64,000 nucleotides of DNA. It comes from Qipengyuania psychrotolerans (GTDB taxonomy: Bacteria; Pseudomonadota; Alphaproteobacteria; Sphingomonadales; Sphingomonadaceae). Position numbers and translations under genes: made by a program. The DNA lies in contig NZ_CP081297.1 of NCBI RefSeq assembly GCF_019711355.1, positions 1,860,001 to 1,924,000 of the forward strand, in the 5' to 3' direction. The stretch's first letter is position 1. Every line of letters begins with the position of its first letter. Positions 18,850 through 28,508 of this stretch are shown here, piece after piece. The notes beneath the pieces were generated by a model. The model made no database searches and had not been told where the DNA came from. It worked only from the letters and a program-made list of their open reading frames with translations.

Positions 18850-19503
18850 TTAGCGGGTTGCGTTGTAACGCAGCTGGTCTTGCGTCAGCTGGAAGCCGAC
18901 CAGCAGCTCAAACGTTGCGCGCTGCACGGCTGCCCGCACCTCGGGATCGGCGAGCGGGTCGAGCGCCGCATCGGGATCGCCCGCCTTACGCTTGCGCGTG
19001 ATCCGTTCACGAACGTCCGCAGGTAGCGTGGCATCTGCGCGGTTCACGAAAGCCGCAGCCTTCCCACTTGCCGTAGCGCGCTCGGCACCATCGGCGAAAG
19101 TGAGGGTGACCGTACCCACGCGCTTGCTGACAACGGCGCTGCCGCCGCGCAATACGGTCGAGAAATACGGCAGTTCAATGGTGCGTGCGCCCTGCACATT
19201 GGCGCGGCGCGCCACGACATCGAAGGTGGCTTCGGCATAAACCCGGTCGCCTTCTTCGTTGCAGGTAGAATTGAGGTTGGTGATTGCCGCGGTCACATCG
19301 AGATCGCCAAGCGTCCTGGAAGTCGGGCTGTTGAACAGCGTCATATCGCCCGTATAATCGGGAATGCCGACCGCAGGGCAAGCAGTCCGGACTGCCGTAA
19401 TACCCACGGCATTGCCAGCAACAACCAGTTCACCATCACTCTTGCATCCTGCAAGTGCGAGACCCATTCCAAGTGCGGTCAGGAATCGAAAGCGATAGGT
19501 CAT
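18850..19503 (-). CDS. Exported lipoprotein of unknown function
   Basis: The product is 217 residues with the start at 19503 (an ATG at 19521 would add six). The signal LGMGLALAGC has a good lipobox with Cys near residue 20. The mature part shows alternating beta-type sequence and a Lys/Arg-rich segment ERITRKRKAGDP. It ends in a predicted helix LVGFQLTQDQLRYN. I do not recognise a named family. Two Cys in the mature region could pair. It diverges from ispH across about 93 bases that must hold both promoters. Confidence 0.75.
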   Translation of the reverse strand: MTYRFRFLTALGMGLALAGCKSDGELVVAGNAVGITAVRTACPAVGIPDYTGDMTLFNSPTSRTLGDLDVTAAITNLNSTCNEEGDRVYAEATFDVVARRANVQGARTIELPYFSTVLRGGSAVVSKRVGTVTLTFADGAERATASGKAAAFVNRADATLPADVRERITRKRKAGDPDAALDPLADPEVRAAVQRATFELLVGFQLTQDQLRYNATR

Positions 19504-19596
19504 GTTGATGGCAATCCTCATGTGTTCGTATTCAGAGCCCCAGCCGGGGCGAGCGTGCCCTAGCTTGGCGCGATGCAAAGCGCTAGAGGGGCCCGC

Positions 19597-20574
19597 ATGA
19601 ACGCCCCATTTCCATCCACCGCTTCGGGGAATGATCCCCGACTCCCGCTCCAACTGCTGATCGCGGCACCGCGCGGCTTCTGCGCAGGCGTGGACCGAGC
19701 GATCGAAATCGTCGAGCGTGCGCTCGAAAAATATGGCGCGCCCGTCTATGTACGGCACGAAATCGTGCACAACAGGTACGTTGTAGACTCGCTGAAAGCT
19801 AAAGGCGCGATCTTCGTCGAGGACCTGGACGAAGTGCCAGACGATGCGCATGTCGTTTTTTCCGCGCACGGTGTGCCGAAATCGGTCCCGGCAGAAGCGG
19901 AGCGCCGCAAGCTTCTGTATGTCGATGCAACCTGCCCGCTCGTGAGCAAGGTCCACCGGCAGGCTGAACGCCAGATCGAAAAGGGCCAGCATATCCTTTT
20001 CATCGGCCACGAAGGACATCCCGAAGTTATCGGGACGATGGGCCAAGTGCCCGAAGGCCAGATCACGCTCGTCGAAACAATCGAAGACGTTGCGAAATTG
20101 CCGTTCGGCCAAGACGAAGATCTCTCGTTCCTCACGCAAACCACTCTGTCCGTGGATGACACGCGCGAAATCGTCGAAGCCTTGCAGGAACGCTATCCGC
20201 AGATCGTCGCACCGAAAGCAGAAGATATTTGCTATGCGACCAGCAATCGTCAGGCCTCGGTGAAAGAGATTGCTGGCGGCTGCGACCTGGTGCTGGTGAT
20301 CGGAGCGCCGAATTCATCGAACTCGCTGCGTCTCGTCGAAGTTGCCCAGCGGATGGGAACAGATGCACGGCTGATCCAGCGCGCGAGCGAGATCGAACCG
20401 GAATGGCTCGAAGGTGTCGGCACACTTGGTCTGACCGCCGGCGCATCGGCCCCGGAAAAGCTGGTCCGCGAGGTGGTTGACCGCCTGTCCGACTGGCGCG
20501 CTGTCAGCGAAGAGATCATCACCACCACCGAGGAAAAGATGATCTTCAAACTGCCGCGTCAGCTCACCGACTGA
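19597..20574 (+). CDS. ispH: 4-hydroxy-3-methylbut-2-enyl diphosphate reductase
   Basis: IspH (LytB) makes IPP and DMAPP in the last step of the MEP isoprenoid pathway with a 4Fe-4S cluster. The three cluster cysteines sit in [22 protein letters not shown] and [10 protein letters not shown]. The catalytic Glu/His region [13 protein letters not shown] and the end [11 protein letters not shown] are present. I chose ATG at 19597 because AGAGGGG lies just upstream; ATG at 19573 adds eight residues. It is followed directly by thrB. Confidence 0.95.
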   Translation: MNAPFPSTASGNDPRLPLQLLIAAPRGFCAGVDRAIEIVERALEKYGAPVYVRHEIVHNRYVVDSLKAKGAIFVEDLDEVPDDAHVVFSAHGVPKSVPAEAERRKLLYVDATCPLVSKVHRQAERQIEKGQHILFIGHEGHPEVIGTMGQVPEGQITLVETIEDVAKLPFGQDEDLSFLTQTTLSVDDTREIVEALQERYPQIVAPKAEDICYATSNRQASVKEIAGGCDLVLVIGAPNSSNSLRLVEVAQRMGTDARLIQRASEIEPEWLEGVGTLGLTAGASAPEKLVREVVDRLSDWRAVSEEIITTTEEKMIFKLPRQLTD

Positions 20575-20575
20575 A

Positions 20576-21532
20576 TTGGCAGTCTATACCTTCCTTGGCG
20601 CCGAAGAACTGGCGGGCCTGATCGCGCATTACGATGTCGGCGAACTGGTTTCTGCCAAGGGCATCGCAGAGGGCGTCTCGAATTCGAACTGGATTGTCGA
20701 TACTGCCAAGGCCCGCTTCATCCTGACGATGTACGAGCGGCGAATAGAATTGGGCGACCTGCCTTTTTTCCTCGGCCTGCTTGATCACCTCGCAGCGAAA
20801 AAGTGTCCTGTGCCGGCAACTGTCCACGATCGTTCAGGGAAAGCCTACCGGAGCCATGACGGCAAGGCAGTTGCCCTGATCGAGTTTCTTCCGGGCATCT
20901 CTCCAGCTGAACCTACGCCGGCGCAGGCCCGTGCGGTTGGCGCGGCGCTCGCGCAGATCCACATCGCGGCCATGGATTTCGGCCGCCAGCGCGAAAACGA
21001 CCTTGCACCGGAAGACACGTTGGCAATCCTCGAGAAATGCGGAGCCGATGCTCTGGCCAAAATCGATCCCCGGCTGCCGCGTGTTATCGATATGGGCCGC
21101 AATATCACTGAAACCTGGCCAGGCGATCTGCCCCAATCGGTCATTCATTCAGACCTGTTTCCAGACAATGTCCTGATGATGGGCGAAACGGTATCGGGCC
21201 TGATTGATTTCTACTTCGCCTGCAATGGCGCCATGGCTTACGACCTTGCGGTAACCCACGCGGCATGGTGCTTCGATCGGACCGGCAAAAGGTTCGGTGC
21301 AGCTATCGGACAGGCGCTTGTCGAGGGGTATGAGACCGTCAGGCCGCTCGAGGGCAGCGAACGGCAAGCGCTGCCGATCCTTGCCCAGGGCGCTTGTCTG
21401 CGATTCGTCGCAAGCCGCGCCGAAGATTGGCTCGACACGCCCGCCGATGCGCTGGTTACGCGCAAGGATCCGATGGATTTCGTGCGGCGTTGGGATTTCT
21501 ATGTCGAGAACGCCGACAAGGCCTTCGCCTGA
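20576..21532 (+). CDS. thrB: Homoserine kinase, choline-kinase type
   Basis: This enzyme phosphorylates homoserine on the way to threonine. It is the aminoglycoside-phosphotransferase-like ThrB form found in many alphaproteobacteria rather than the GHMP form. The catalytic loop is HSDLFPDN, followed by the metal-binding GLIDFYFA. The product has 318 residues. The start appears to be TTG, one base after the ispH stop, which suggests coupled translation. The threonine made here is also the substrate of ilvA in this window. Confidence 0.93.
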   Translation: MAVYTFLGAEELAGLIAHYDVGELVSAKGIAEGVSNSNWIVDTAKARFILTMYERRIELGDLPFFLGLLDHLAAKKCPVPATVHDRSGKAYRSHDGKAVALIEFLPGISPAEPTPAQARAVGAALAQIHIAAMDFGRQRENDLAPEDTLAILEKCGADALAKIDPRLPRVIDMGRNITETWPGDLPQSVIHSDLFPDNVLMMGETVSGLIDFYFACNGAMAYDLAVTHAAWCFDRTGKRFGAAIGQALVEGYETVRPLEGSERQALPILAQGACLRFVASRAEDWLDTPADALVTRKDPMDFVRRWDFYVENADKAFA

Positions 21533-21559
21533 GCGCGCACTCGCGCTAGGGGCCTCCCG

Positions 21560-22006
21560 ATGAAACAAGTTGAATTGTTCACCGATGGATCGTGCAAAGG
21601 CAATCCTGGCCCTGGCGGTTGGGGCGCGTTGCTGCGCATGGGAAAGCATGAAAAAGAATTGTCGGGCGGCGATCCCGATACCACAAACAACCGGATGGAA
21701 ATGACCGCTGCGATCAAGGGCCTTAACGCGCTGATCGAGCCGTGCCAGGTCGCTCTTTATACCGACAGCAAGTATCTGATCGAAGGCATCACGAAGTGGG
21801 TCCACGGTTGGAAAAAGCGCGGCTGGGTCAATGCTAGCAAGAAGCCGGTCAAAAACGCGGAACTATGGCACGACCTGATCGAGGCAAGCGCGCGCCACAC
21901 CATCGAATGGAACTGGGTCAAAGGCCATTCGGGTCACCCGGAAAACGAACGGGTGGATGCCCTCGCCACCGAAGCCGCTGACCGCGCCGCCGCTGGCAAG
22001 GGCTAG
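21560..22006 (+). CDS. rnhA: Ribonuclease HI
   Basis: RNase HI cuts RNA in RNA-DNA hybrids. The product (148 residues) has the four acidic catalytic residues: D9 in [15 protein letters not shown]47 in NNRMEMTA, D69 in YTDSKYL, and the last Asp in NERVDALA. Length and motif spacing match E. coli RNase HI. It ends the ispH-thrB-rnhA run and converges on the small gene at 22010. Confidence 0.97.
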   Translation: MKQVELFTDGSCKGNPGPGGWGALLRMGKHEKELSGGDPDTTNNRMEMTAAIKGLNALIEPCQVALYTDSKYLIEGITKWVHGWKKRGWVNASKKPVKNAELWHDLIEASARHTIEWNWVKGHSGHPENERVDALATEAADRAAAGKG

Positions 22007-22009
22007 AAT

Positions 22010-22186
22010 TCAGGAGTTGTCGACGACTTCCGCGCCGGGGCCATTCTTCTTGATTGAATCGATGGCATTCTGCGCGCTCGCCTTGGAGCTGTAGCCCTCA
22101 GTCGAGAACATGGTTTCGGAATTATATTTGAAACGGACCCGGAATTCCCCGGCCTTGTCCTTATAAATTTCGAAATGATGGCTCAT
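22010..22186 (-). CDS. YegP-like DUF1508 small protein
   Basis: The 58-residue product reads MSHHFEIYKDKAGEFRVRF at its start, then FKYNSETMFSTEGY and a helix with KASAQNAIDSIKKNGP. This is the beta-beta-beta-alpha DUF1508 (YegP) fold. A single copy is seen, where E. coli YegP has two. Its biochemical role is not established. An AGGAG ribosome site lies eight bases before the ATG. It stops three bases from the convergent rnhA stop. Confidence 0.85.
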   Translation of the reverse strand: MSHHFEIYKDKAGEFRVRFKYNSETMFSTEGYSSKASAQNAIDSIKKNGPGAEVVDNS

Positions 22187-22247
22187 GCGTCTCTCCTAGA
22201 ATTGACGTTGGATTCGCCATGCACCCTAACAAATGTTGACGCTTTGG

Positions 22248-23345
22248 CTAGGCGAAGCGTCCCGGCGAATAAATGGCGGCATCGATCCCTTCGGTCACCG
22301 CATCGCGCGGCGAGCCTGTCAGCAATTGCGCTGCAAGCCGCGCAGCCGCGGGTGAGGTCTGGATGCCGAATCCGCCTTGCCCGGCAAACCATGCGAGCCC
22401 TTCGACCTGCGGATCCATCCCGTAGACAGGCAGCCGGTCAGGCGCGAAACTTCTGAGCCCTGCCCATTTGCGTTCGACCGCGACGACGTTGCAATCGACG
22501 ACTTGCTGGAATCGGTCGATCGCCTGCGCCACCGCCAGCTCTTCTGGGGCTGCGTCGCAGGGCGCGCTGGGCTCTTCGTCATGGGGACTTAGCCACACGC
22601 GGCCCGCTTCTGGTTTGAAATAGAAGCTTCCCGAAATATCCAGTACCAGCGGCTGGTCAGGCAAAGGAGCCGGATCAGTCCGCAGTTGCGCGACCGTGCG
22701 GCGCAGCGGCTGAATTCCGAGCGGACGAGCACCGACCAATTCCGCAATAGTGTCAGCCCACGCGCCTGCCGCGTTGACCAAGGTGCAACTGGCGTATGTG
22801 TTCCCGTTTGAACATTCGAGTGACCACGCGCCGCCTGTCCGATCGGCCTGTATGACGGCTGACCTGCACACCAGAGTGGTTCCGGCCTTGTTTGCTCGCG
22901 CCAGATAGTGCTCATGCAGCCTCGCGACATCGATATCGGCGCAGGCAGGTTCCCAGATTGCATCGGTCCATTTCTCGCGCAGACCGGCGACCCGAGCTGC
23001 GATGGGTTCGCGGCCGATCCGTTCTATCGTGGCTCCGGTTCCGGCAAACCGGTCCATGAAGCTGTCGAGGGCCGCCTTGTCTTGCGCCCGGCCTATGTAA
23101 AGAGCGCCGCGCGGCCGGAGAAAGCCGTTGTCCCGCAAGTGCGCGCCCGATGCCAGCGTCAGCGGAACCAGTTGCGGCCCGCCGTAACATTCCTCCCAGA
23201 ACGCTGCCGACCGGCCGGTTGAATGATAGCCCGGATGATCTTCCGCCTCGAGCAGCAGGACGCTTGCTCCCGCTTCTCCGAGCTCGGCAGCGAGGCTCGC
23301 ACCGGCAATTCCGGCGCCGATTATGGCGTAGTCGTAGGTCGTCAC
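22248..23345 (-). CDS. FAD-dependent amino-acid oxidoreductase, DauA-like
   Basis: The product (365 residues) is a flavoprotein of the DAO family. The N-terminal dinucleotide motif is IIGAGIAGASLA, and HSTGRSAAFWEECYG follows. LVNAAGAWADTIAELVG and WAGLRSFAPD lie further on, and GQGGFGIQTSPA is near the end. These blocks resemble D-arginine dehydrogenase (DauA) of Pseudomonas more than glycine oxidase. A D-amino-acid substrate is likely but not proven. The GTG start overlaps the stop of the upstream hydrolase by four bases (GTGA). Confidence 0.85.
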   Translation of the reverse strand: MTTYDYAIIGAGIAGASLAAELGEAGASVLLLEAEDHPGYHSTGRSAAFWEECYGGPQLVPLTLASGAHLRDNGFLRPRGALYIGRAQDKAALDSFMDRFAGTGATIERIGREPIAARVAGLREKWTDAIWEPACADIDVARLHEHYLARANKAGTTLVCRSAVIQADRTGGAWSLECSNGNTYASCTLVNAAGAWADTIAELVGARPLGIQPLRRTVAQLRTDPAPLPDQPLVLDISGSFYFKPEAGRVWLSPHDEEPSAPCDAAPEELAVAQAIDRFQQVVDCNVVAVERKWAGLRSFAPDRLPVYGMDPQVEGLAWFAGQGGFGIQTSPAAARLAAQLLTGSPRDAVTEGIDAAIYSPGRFA

Positions 23346-24349
23346 TTTTGCGCGGGTACCACCCGGTCGAGAAATTCCCTGATCGCAGCCATTGCCTTGT
23401 CGCGGACTGCCGGCACTTCGCGCAGTATCTCATGATGCGATTCGTCGCCAAATTCTGCGAGCTCGCCTTTGGGCAGACGTTGTGCGGCCTTCCTGACCGC
23501 GGGATGGCTCACCAGTTTATCGTTGGTCGTTGAAATGATGAGGACCGGCACATTGACCTTTTCCATCGCGCCATCGGCTTCGATCACCCGGGTTGAGGCA
23601 TAGGCCCGCTCCACCCAGCCCCAGCTTCCGGGCCCCATGACGAGCTCGGGGCGCTGCTCTCGCCACCACAGTTCATCTTCGTAACGTTCATCATCATGGG
23701 TGAGGAGCTCGCGGCGATGGGCAGGAACCTCACCGGGCTTCTCGCTCCACTTCCAGGCGGGGCGGGTAGGTTCGCCGACCATGGTCATCACCCGCGCGAC
23801 GCTGTGCAGCATCGGAAGCGGCAGTGGCGGCCCGCTCATTCCGAGCATCGGAGCGGAGAGAAATACGGCATCTGGCGATACTGCTCCGTCGACGAGGGCG
23901 CGCATCACGATGTGACCGCCCATGGAGTGGGCAGCCAGGACATGGGGACCGGGCGTGGTCTTCACCCACTCGGTCCAGAAGTGTTCAAGGTCGGCTACCC
24001 AGTCGGCGAAGTCTTCTACGTGGCCGGTGGTGTCGTCATTACCCAAACGCCCCGAGCCTGCCTGCCCGCGCCAGTCTGCCGCGGTGACACGCCAGCCGTC
24101 ACGGTGCCATTGCTCCAGGCTTTCCAGATACTTTTCGTAGAAATCGCCGCGTCCCGGCAGGAACAGGATCGACCCACGTACGCCGCCATCTTCGCCGGGC
24201 CAGTCGATCCGGCGCAGCTGGTGACCATCCGCTGCCTGCCATTTGCTCTCGATGGCGTGGGGCGGAATGGCCCGCCGGTCGATCGGCGCGCTCTGCATTG
24301 TCGGGTTGGCAGTAGTAATGGGCTTCTCCCGAATGTTCGAGCGTGGCAT
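23342..24349 (-). CDS. Alpha/beta hydrolase, lysophospholipase-like
   Basis: The product (335 residues from ATG 24349) is a serine hydrolase of the PldB/monoglyceride-lipase group. It has FLPGRGDF near the oxyanion hole and the nucleophile elbow AAHSMGGH. A later STTNDKLVSH Asp region and DESHHEILRE with the catalytic His follow. No signal peptide is seen, so it is likely cytosolic. No ribosome site is obvious at 24349 and ATG 24298 is an alternative start. It is coupled to the downstream FAD oxidase and diverges from cpaA. Confidence 0.85.
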   Translation of the reverse strand: MPRSNIREKPITTANPTMQSAPIDRRAIPPHAIESKWQAADGHQLRRIDWPGEDGGVRGSILFLPGRGDFYEKYLESLEQWHRDGWRVTAADWRGQAGSGRLGNDDTTGHVEDFADWVADLEHFWTEWVKTTPGPHVLAAHSMGGHIVMRALVDGAVSPDAVFLSAPMLGMSGPPLPLPMLHSVARVMTMVGEPTRPAWKWSEKPGEVPAHRRELLTHDDERYEDELWWREQRPELVMGPGSWGWVERAYASTRVIEADGAMEKVNVPVLIISTTNDKLVSHPAVRKAAQRLPKGELAEFGDESHHEILREVPAVRDKAMAAIREFLDRVVPAQK

Positions 24350-24412
24350 GGTTACTATTTGGTAAGCATGTTTCGGTAGCACAGCCCTCGATACTGAAGT
24401 TTCGGGGGCGTC

Positions 24413-25126
24413 ATGCACGACCAGTTTTTCAATTACGTTCTGCTTGCCGGATTGGCAATCGGTCTGCTGTGGGCGGCTTTCACCGACCTCAGGACCCGGA
24501 CAATCGGCAACAAGCTGAACCTGGTCATTGCGGCCGGAGCGCCGCTGTTCTGGTGGGAGACCGGTTTGTCGCTCTGGCCGGGCGTTGCCATCCAGATCGG
24601 TCTGGCAGCCGCAACATTTGCGATCTGCTGCCTCTTCTTTGCCGTGCGCCAGATGGGCGGGGGCGACGTCAAACTCCTGACTGCCCTGGCTCTGTGGTTC
24701 CCGCCGACGAACTTTGCACTCCTCGTGATCATCATGGCGATGGCTGGCTGGGTGCTCACGCTTGCCATGGGCATGTGGGGCGTTGCGCATTCACGCGTCG
24801 TCGGCCGCAAGCCCATTCGCGATACCTTCCTGCTTGGGGCGTGCACCCTTGTCGCACTCAATTTCGCCAGTGCCGTTCTGGGCGGTCCCAAGCTGGCCCT
24901 GCCCGATGCATTGATCGAGCCCATAGCCACGAACGGCGCGGTTTCCCTGCTGGTCGCAATGGTGCCGGTCGCGATCCTCGCTTTCGTCACGCTGGCGTCG
25001 ATCCGAATCATTCGCCGTCACGATCAGCAGCCGCGGATTCCATATGGTCTGGCAATCGCCATCGCCGGACTGTGGGTGGCCGGCGGCGGCTTCATCACAG
25101 AATTTTCACAGGCCGGATTCGGCTGA
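24413..25126 (+). CDS. cpaA: Prepilin peptidase CpaA/TadV
   Basis: CpaA (237 residues) cleaves the leader of Flp pilin and pseudopilins at the inner membrane. It is a small A24-family aspartic protease with several membrane helices. The two active Asp residues are D25 in AAFTDLRTR and D85 in the MGGGDVKLL motif. It begins the Tad locus. No flp pilin gene precedes it here. Confidence 0.92.
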   Translation: MHDQFFNYVLLAGLAIGLLWAAFTDLRTRTIGNKLNLVIAAGAPLFWWETGLSLWPGVAIQIGLAAATFAICCLFFAVRQMGGGDVKLLTALALWFPPTNFALLVIIMAMAGWVLTLAMGMWGVAHSRVVGRKPIRDTFLLGACTLVALNFASAVLGGPKLALPDALIEPIATNGAVSLLVAMVPVAILAFVTLASIRIIRRHDQQPRIPYGLAIAIAGLWVAGGGFITEFSQAGFG

Positions 25127-25135
25127 AAACCCGAT

Positions 25136-25164
25136 CTTAACCATTCGGGGTTTAGAGACAGAAA
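25136..25164 (+). other. Imperfect hairpin between cpaA and cpaB
   Basis: Ten bases after the cpaA stop, AAACCCGA and TCGGGGTTT can pair around a short loop that contains TTAACC. There is no T tract after it, so it is a weak terminator at best. It could lower read-through or protect the transcript end. Confidence 0.3.
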
Positions 25165-25218
25165 CCATAGCTGCCCGCACCTTAAATCAAGCGGGCCATA
25201 TGAGGGGGCTTAATAGCC

Positions 25219-26250
25219 ATGGATAGGAAGAAGCTGGTACTGCTGGTTGGTGCGCTGATCGTTGCGATCGGCACTGCGCTTGTTGCCCGCAGCATGTTCG
25301 CAGGAGCCTCGGCTCCAGAGGCCAACGCCGCGGCACAGGTCGAAGCCAACGGTCCCAAGGTCCTGGTGGCGCAACGCGCGTTGCCGACCGGTACCATCAT
25401 CACTGCCGATGCAATCGGTTTCCAGCTTTGGCCGGAACAACTGGTGCAGGACGCATACTTCCTCGATGGCGAGGCGGATCTGGCCAAGCTGATCGGCACT
25501 GTTGTCCGTCACCCGATCACAGCAGGCGAGCCGGTTACGCAAGGTTCACTGGTGAGCCCGGGCGATGCAGGATTCCTTGCGGCAGCCCTTACTCCTGGCA
25601 TGCGTGCCATCACCGTTCCCGTTGATGCGAAAAGCGGCGTTGCCGGCTTCGTATTCCCGGGCGACCGTGTGGACATGGTCCTCACCCAGTCGGTGCAGGG
25701 CGATAACGGCACATCGTTGAAGGCGTCGGAAACCATCCTTCGTAACCTTCGCGTGCTGGCAACCGACCAGTCGACCACGCAGGAAACCATCGACGGCGTT
25801 ACGCAGGTCAAGGCGTTCCGCACGGTCACCATGGAAGTCACTCCCGTGATCGCCGAAAAGGTCGCCGTCGCACAGACGATCGGTACGCTGAGCCTGGCTC
25901 TGCGCGCTATCGCTGATACCGAAGGCGAACTCGAGCGTGCTCTTGCCAAGGGCGATATCAGCATCCCCGACGATGCGACGCCCGAAGAAGAAGAACGTAT
26001 CCTTCGCAATGCCCTGGGACGTCCGGACGATGCTCGCGGCACCTTTGTGACCGGCGGTGATGTCTCGCGCTTCCAGCGCAGCACCATGCCGGCTCAGGGC
26101 GGCGGCGGCGGCGCTCGCCAGCAGGCGCCAGCTCCGGCGAGCGACGGCGGCACGACTGCCACGGTCGCCCGGCCCAGCGGTCCGCTGGTTCGTGTAACGC
26201 GCGGCAAGGCTACCGAAGCGGTACCCGTTTCCGCACAGTCGCTCCGTTAA
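25219..26250 (+). CDS. cpaB: Flp pilus assembly protein CpaB (RcpC)
   Basis: CpaB (343 residues) sits in the periplasm with a SAF domain and helps place the secretin. It starts with a membrane segment (LVLLVGALIVAIGTALVA), then the SAF region with VLVAQRALPTGTII and VRHPITAGEPV. The C-terminal part is RcpC/CpaB-like with GFVFPGDRVDMVL. The tail is Gly, Ala and Pro rich. A GGGGG-containing ribosome site precedes the ATG. It is 40 bases from cpaC. Confidence 0.93.
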   Translation: MDRKKLVLLVGALIVAIGTALVARSMFAGASAPEANAAAQVEANGPKVLVAQRALPTGTIITADAIGFQLWPEQLVQDAYFLDGEADLAKLIGTVVRHPITAGEPVTQGSLVSPGDAGFLAAALTPGMRAITVPVDAKSGVAGFVFPGDRVDMVLTQSVQGDNGTSLKASETILRNLRVLATDQSTTQETIDGVTQVKAFRTVTMEVTPVIAEKVAVAQTIGTLSLALRAIADTEGELERALAKGDISIPDDATPEEEERILRNALGRPDDARGTFVTGGDVSRFQRSTMPAQGGGGGARQQAPAPASDGGTTATVARPSGPLVRVTRGKATEAVPVSAQSLR

Positions 26251-26289
26251 GATTAATCAAGCTTAGGAAGCCATTCAGGGGGCAATTCC

Positions 26290-27840
26290 ATGAAACGTCG
26301 TCTCTCCACAAAACTGCTGCTTGCCGGCCTGGCGCTTGCGCCTCTGGCAGCATCCCCGACGACCACGGCTACGGCCCAGTCGGTCGTCAGCCCTAGCCAG
26401 GACATCGTCCTTTCGATTGGCCGCGGCGAGCTTATCAACGTGCCCGGCACCATGGCCGACGTGTTCATCTCGAACGAAAACGTCGCCGATGTGCAGGTGA
26501 AATCGCAGCGCCAGCTGTACCTGTTCGGCAAATCAGGCGGTGAAACCACCGTTTATGCCAGTAACGCTCGCGGTGACATCATCTGGTCGGCCAATGTTCG
26601 CGTAGGCTCGAACATCGACAGCGTCGATCAGATGCTGGCTCTCGCGATGCCGCAGGCGCAGATCAACGTCGCCACGATGGGCACCAACACGGTGCTTCTG
26701 ACCGGCACGGTTGCTGCTCCTGAAGACGCTGCGGAGGCACAAGCCCTCGTAGAAGCCTTCGTGGGCGACGAGACGAACGTCATCAGCCGCCTGCGCATGG
26801 CTACGCCGCTGCAGGTCAACCTTCAGGTCCGCATCGCAGAGGTCAGCCGTTCGGTTGTCCGTACTATCGGTGCGAACCTCGCCTCGATCGATGCGACCAA
26901 CGGGTTCCGCGTCGGTGTCGGCACCGGGTTCGATCAAGGCATCCCGCAATACGGAGCCAACAGCCCCGGCGGTTTCGGTGTCGGTTTCGACACTGGAGGT
27001 TCCGGAACTTCTGTCGTTCCGATGGCAGATGCGGGCACGCGGCTCGGATTTACCGGCAACTTGCTTGGTCTGGACATCCTCTCGGCGCTCGATCTTGCGG
27101 AAACGCAGGGCCTGGTGACAACGTTGTCGCAGCCAAACCTGACCGCACTTTCGGGTGAAACTGCCGAGTTTCTCGCTGGCGGCGAATTTCCGATCCCGCT
27201 CAGCCAGGGCCTCGGAACTACGACGATCGAATACAAGAACTACGGCGTAAGCCTTGCTTACACCCCCACGGTTCTCTCGAACGGCCGTATTTCGATCCGC
27301 GTGCGGCCCGAAGTTTCGGAGCTCTCTTCCCAGGGCGCCATCACGATCGAAGGGTTCCGCGTTCCCGGCCTGATTACACGCCGTGCCGAAACCACCGTCG
27401 AACTGGGTTCTGGCCAGAGCTTCATGATCGCTGGCCTGCTGTCGAATTCTTCGCAGAACCAGATCGAGAAGGCTCCTGGCCTCGGTGATATCCCGGTCTT
27501 GGGCAACCTGTTCCGATCGACCGATTATCGTAAGGGCGAAACCGAGCTCGTGATCGTGGTCACGCCCTATCTGGTCAAGCCGGTCAACGCGAACGACATC
27601 CGTCTTCCGACCGATGGCTACCTGAAACCGACCGAACTCCAGCGCACGCTTGGTTTCTCGGAAGCTGATGGCCAATCAGGTGGTCTTGGCCGCCCGGTCC
27701 CGACCGTCCGCAACTCCGGCAACACTGCGCCGCAGATCTCGTACCAGGGATCGGACAAGAACGAACAAGTGGCCATGCCTAACGAGGCTCGCCGCGATGA
27801 GAAGACTGCGGCTGCCAAGCCCGGCTTCAGCTTCGAATAA
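26290..27840 (+). CDS. cpaC: Flp pilus secretin CpaC (RcpA)
   Basis: CpaC (516 residues) forms the outer-membrane channel of the Tad pilus. A signal peptide is followed by the N-terminal pilus-type domain (GRGELINVPGTMADVFI) and a BON-like region. The secretin domain contains VPVLGNLF-type sequence (GDIPVLGNLFRST) and closes with ELVIVVTPYLVKPV, the signature end of secretins. The C-terminal about 60 residues are low complexity. Arg CGT and Gly GGT codons are common, suggesting good expression. Confidence 0.94.
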   Translation: MKRRLSTKLLLAGLALAPLAASPTTTATAQSVVSPSQDIVLSIGRGELINVPGTMADVFISNENVADVQVKSQRQLYLFGKSGGETTVYASNARGDIIWSANVRVGSNIDSVDQMLALAMPQAQINVATMGTNTVLLTGTVAAPEDAAEAQALVEAFVGDETNVISRLRMATPLQVNLQVRIAEVSRSVVRTIGANLASIDATNGFRVGVGTGFDQGIPQYGANSPGGFGVGFDTGGSGTSVVPMADAGTRLGFTGNLLGLDILSALDLAETQGLVTTLSQPNLTALSGETAEFLAGGEFPIPLSQGLGTTTIEYKNYGVSLAYTPTVLSNGRISIRVRPEVSELSSQGAITIEGFRVPGLITRRAETTVELGSGQSFMIAGLLSNSSQNQIEKAPGLGDIPVLGNLFRSTDYRKGETELVIVVTPYLVKPVNANDIRLPTDGYLKPTELQRTLGFSEADGQSGGLGRPVPTVRNSGNTAPQISYQGSDKNEQVAMPNEARRDEKTAAAKPGFSFE

Positions 27841-27851
27841 GGGGACGAAAG

Positions 27852-28505
27852 ATGCACACGAATATGAAACGCAAGCTTTCCGCTTCGCTCGCAGCTTCGC
27901 TTGCCCTCGCACTGGGTGCCTGCGGCAGCACGAACATGGACAACCGCTCGCTTTACAGCGTGAAGCAGCCGGTGGTTGAGCGCTCGAACTACACGCTCGA
28001 CGTCAGTACCAATGCTGATGGCCTGCCCGTATCCGAACAGCAGCGTCTGGCCGAATGGTTTGAAAGCATGGACCTTCGTTATGGCGACCGCGTTGCCATC
28101 GAAGACGCCACCAATTCGACTGCACTGCGTGAAGACGTGGCAGCTCTGGCATCTCGGTACGGTATCCTTCTTGCTGAAGGCACGCCGGTCACTTCCGGCT
28201 ACTCCGAACCTGGCCAGGCACGTGTCGTTCTCACGCGCTCGACCGCTTCGGTCCCGGGTTGCCCCGATTGGTCGCACACGGCCGAGCGGAATTACGACAA
28301 CTCGACCAATCCCAACTACGGATGCGCTACCAACAGCAATCTCGCTGCGATGGTCGCCAATCCGGAAGACCTGATCAAGGGCCAGCAGGGCACTGGCGAG
28401 ACCATCGTCACGACCTCGACGAAAGCCATCCGGGCCTATCGGGACGCAGAGCCGACCGGTGCCGGCGGCCTGCCTGAAATCAGCACGACCGAAGGAGTGG
28501 AGTAA
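27852..28505 (+). CDS. cpaD: Pilus assembly lipoprotein CpaD
   Basis: CpaD (217 residues) is an outer-membrane lipoprotein thought to help the CpaC secretin. The lipobox is LALGAC with Cys near residue 23. The family block VPGCPDWS and the NYGCATNSNLAAMVANPEDL segment are clear. Start ATG at 27852 has a GGGGACGAAAG ribosome site; ATG at 27864 also fits. It lies 11 bases after cpaC and three before cpaE. Confidence 0.93.
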   Translation: MHTNMKRKLSASLAASLALALGACGSTNMDNRSLYSVKQPVVERSNYTLDVSTNADGLPVSEQQRLAEWFESMDLRYGDRVAIEDATNSTALREDVAALASRYGILLAEGTPVTSGYSEPGQARVVLTRSTASVPGCPDWSHTAERNYDNSTNPNYGCATNSNLAAMVANPEDLIKGQQGTGETIVTTSTKAIRAYRDAEPTGAGGLPEISTTEGVE

Positions 28506-28508
28506 GTC

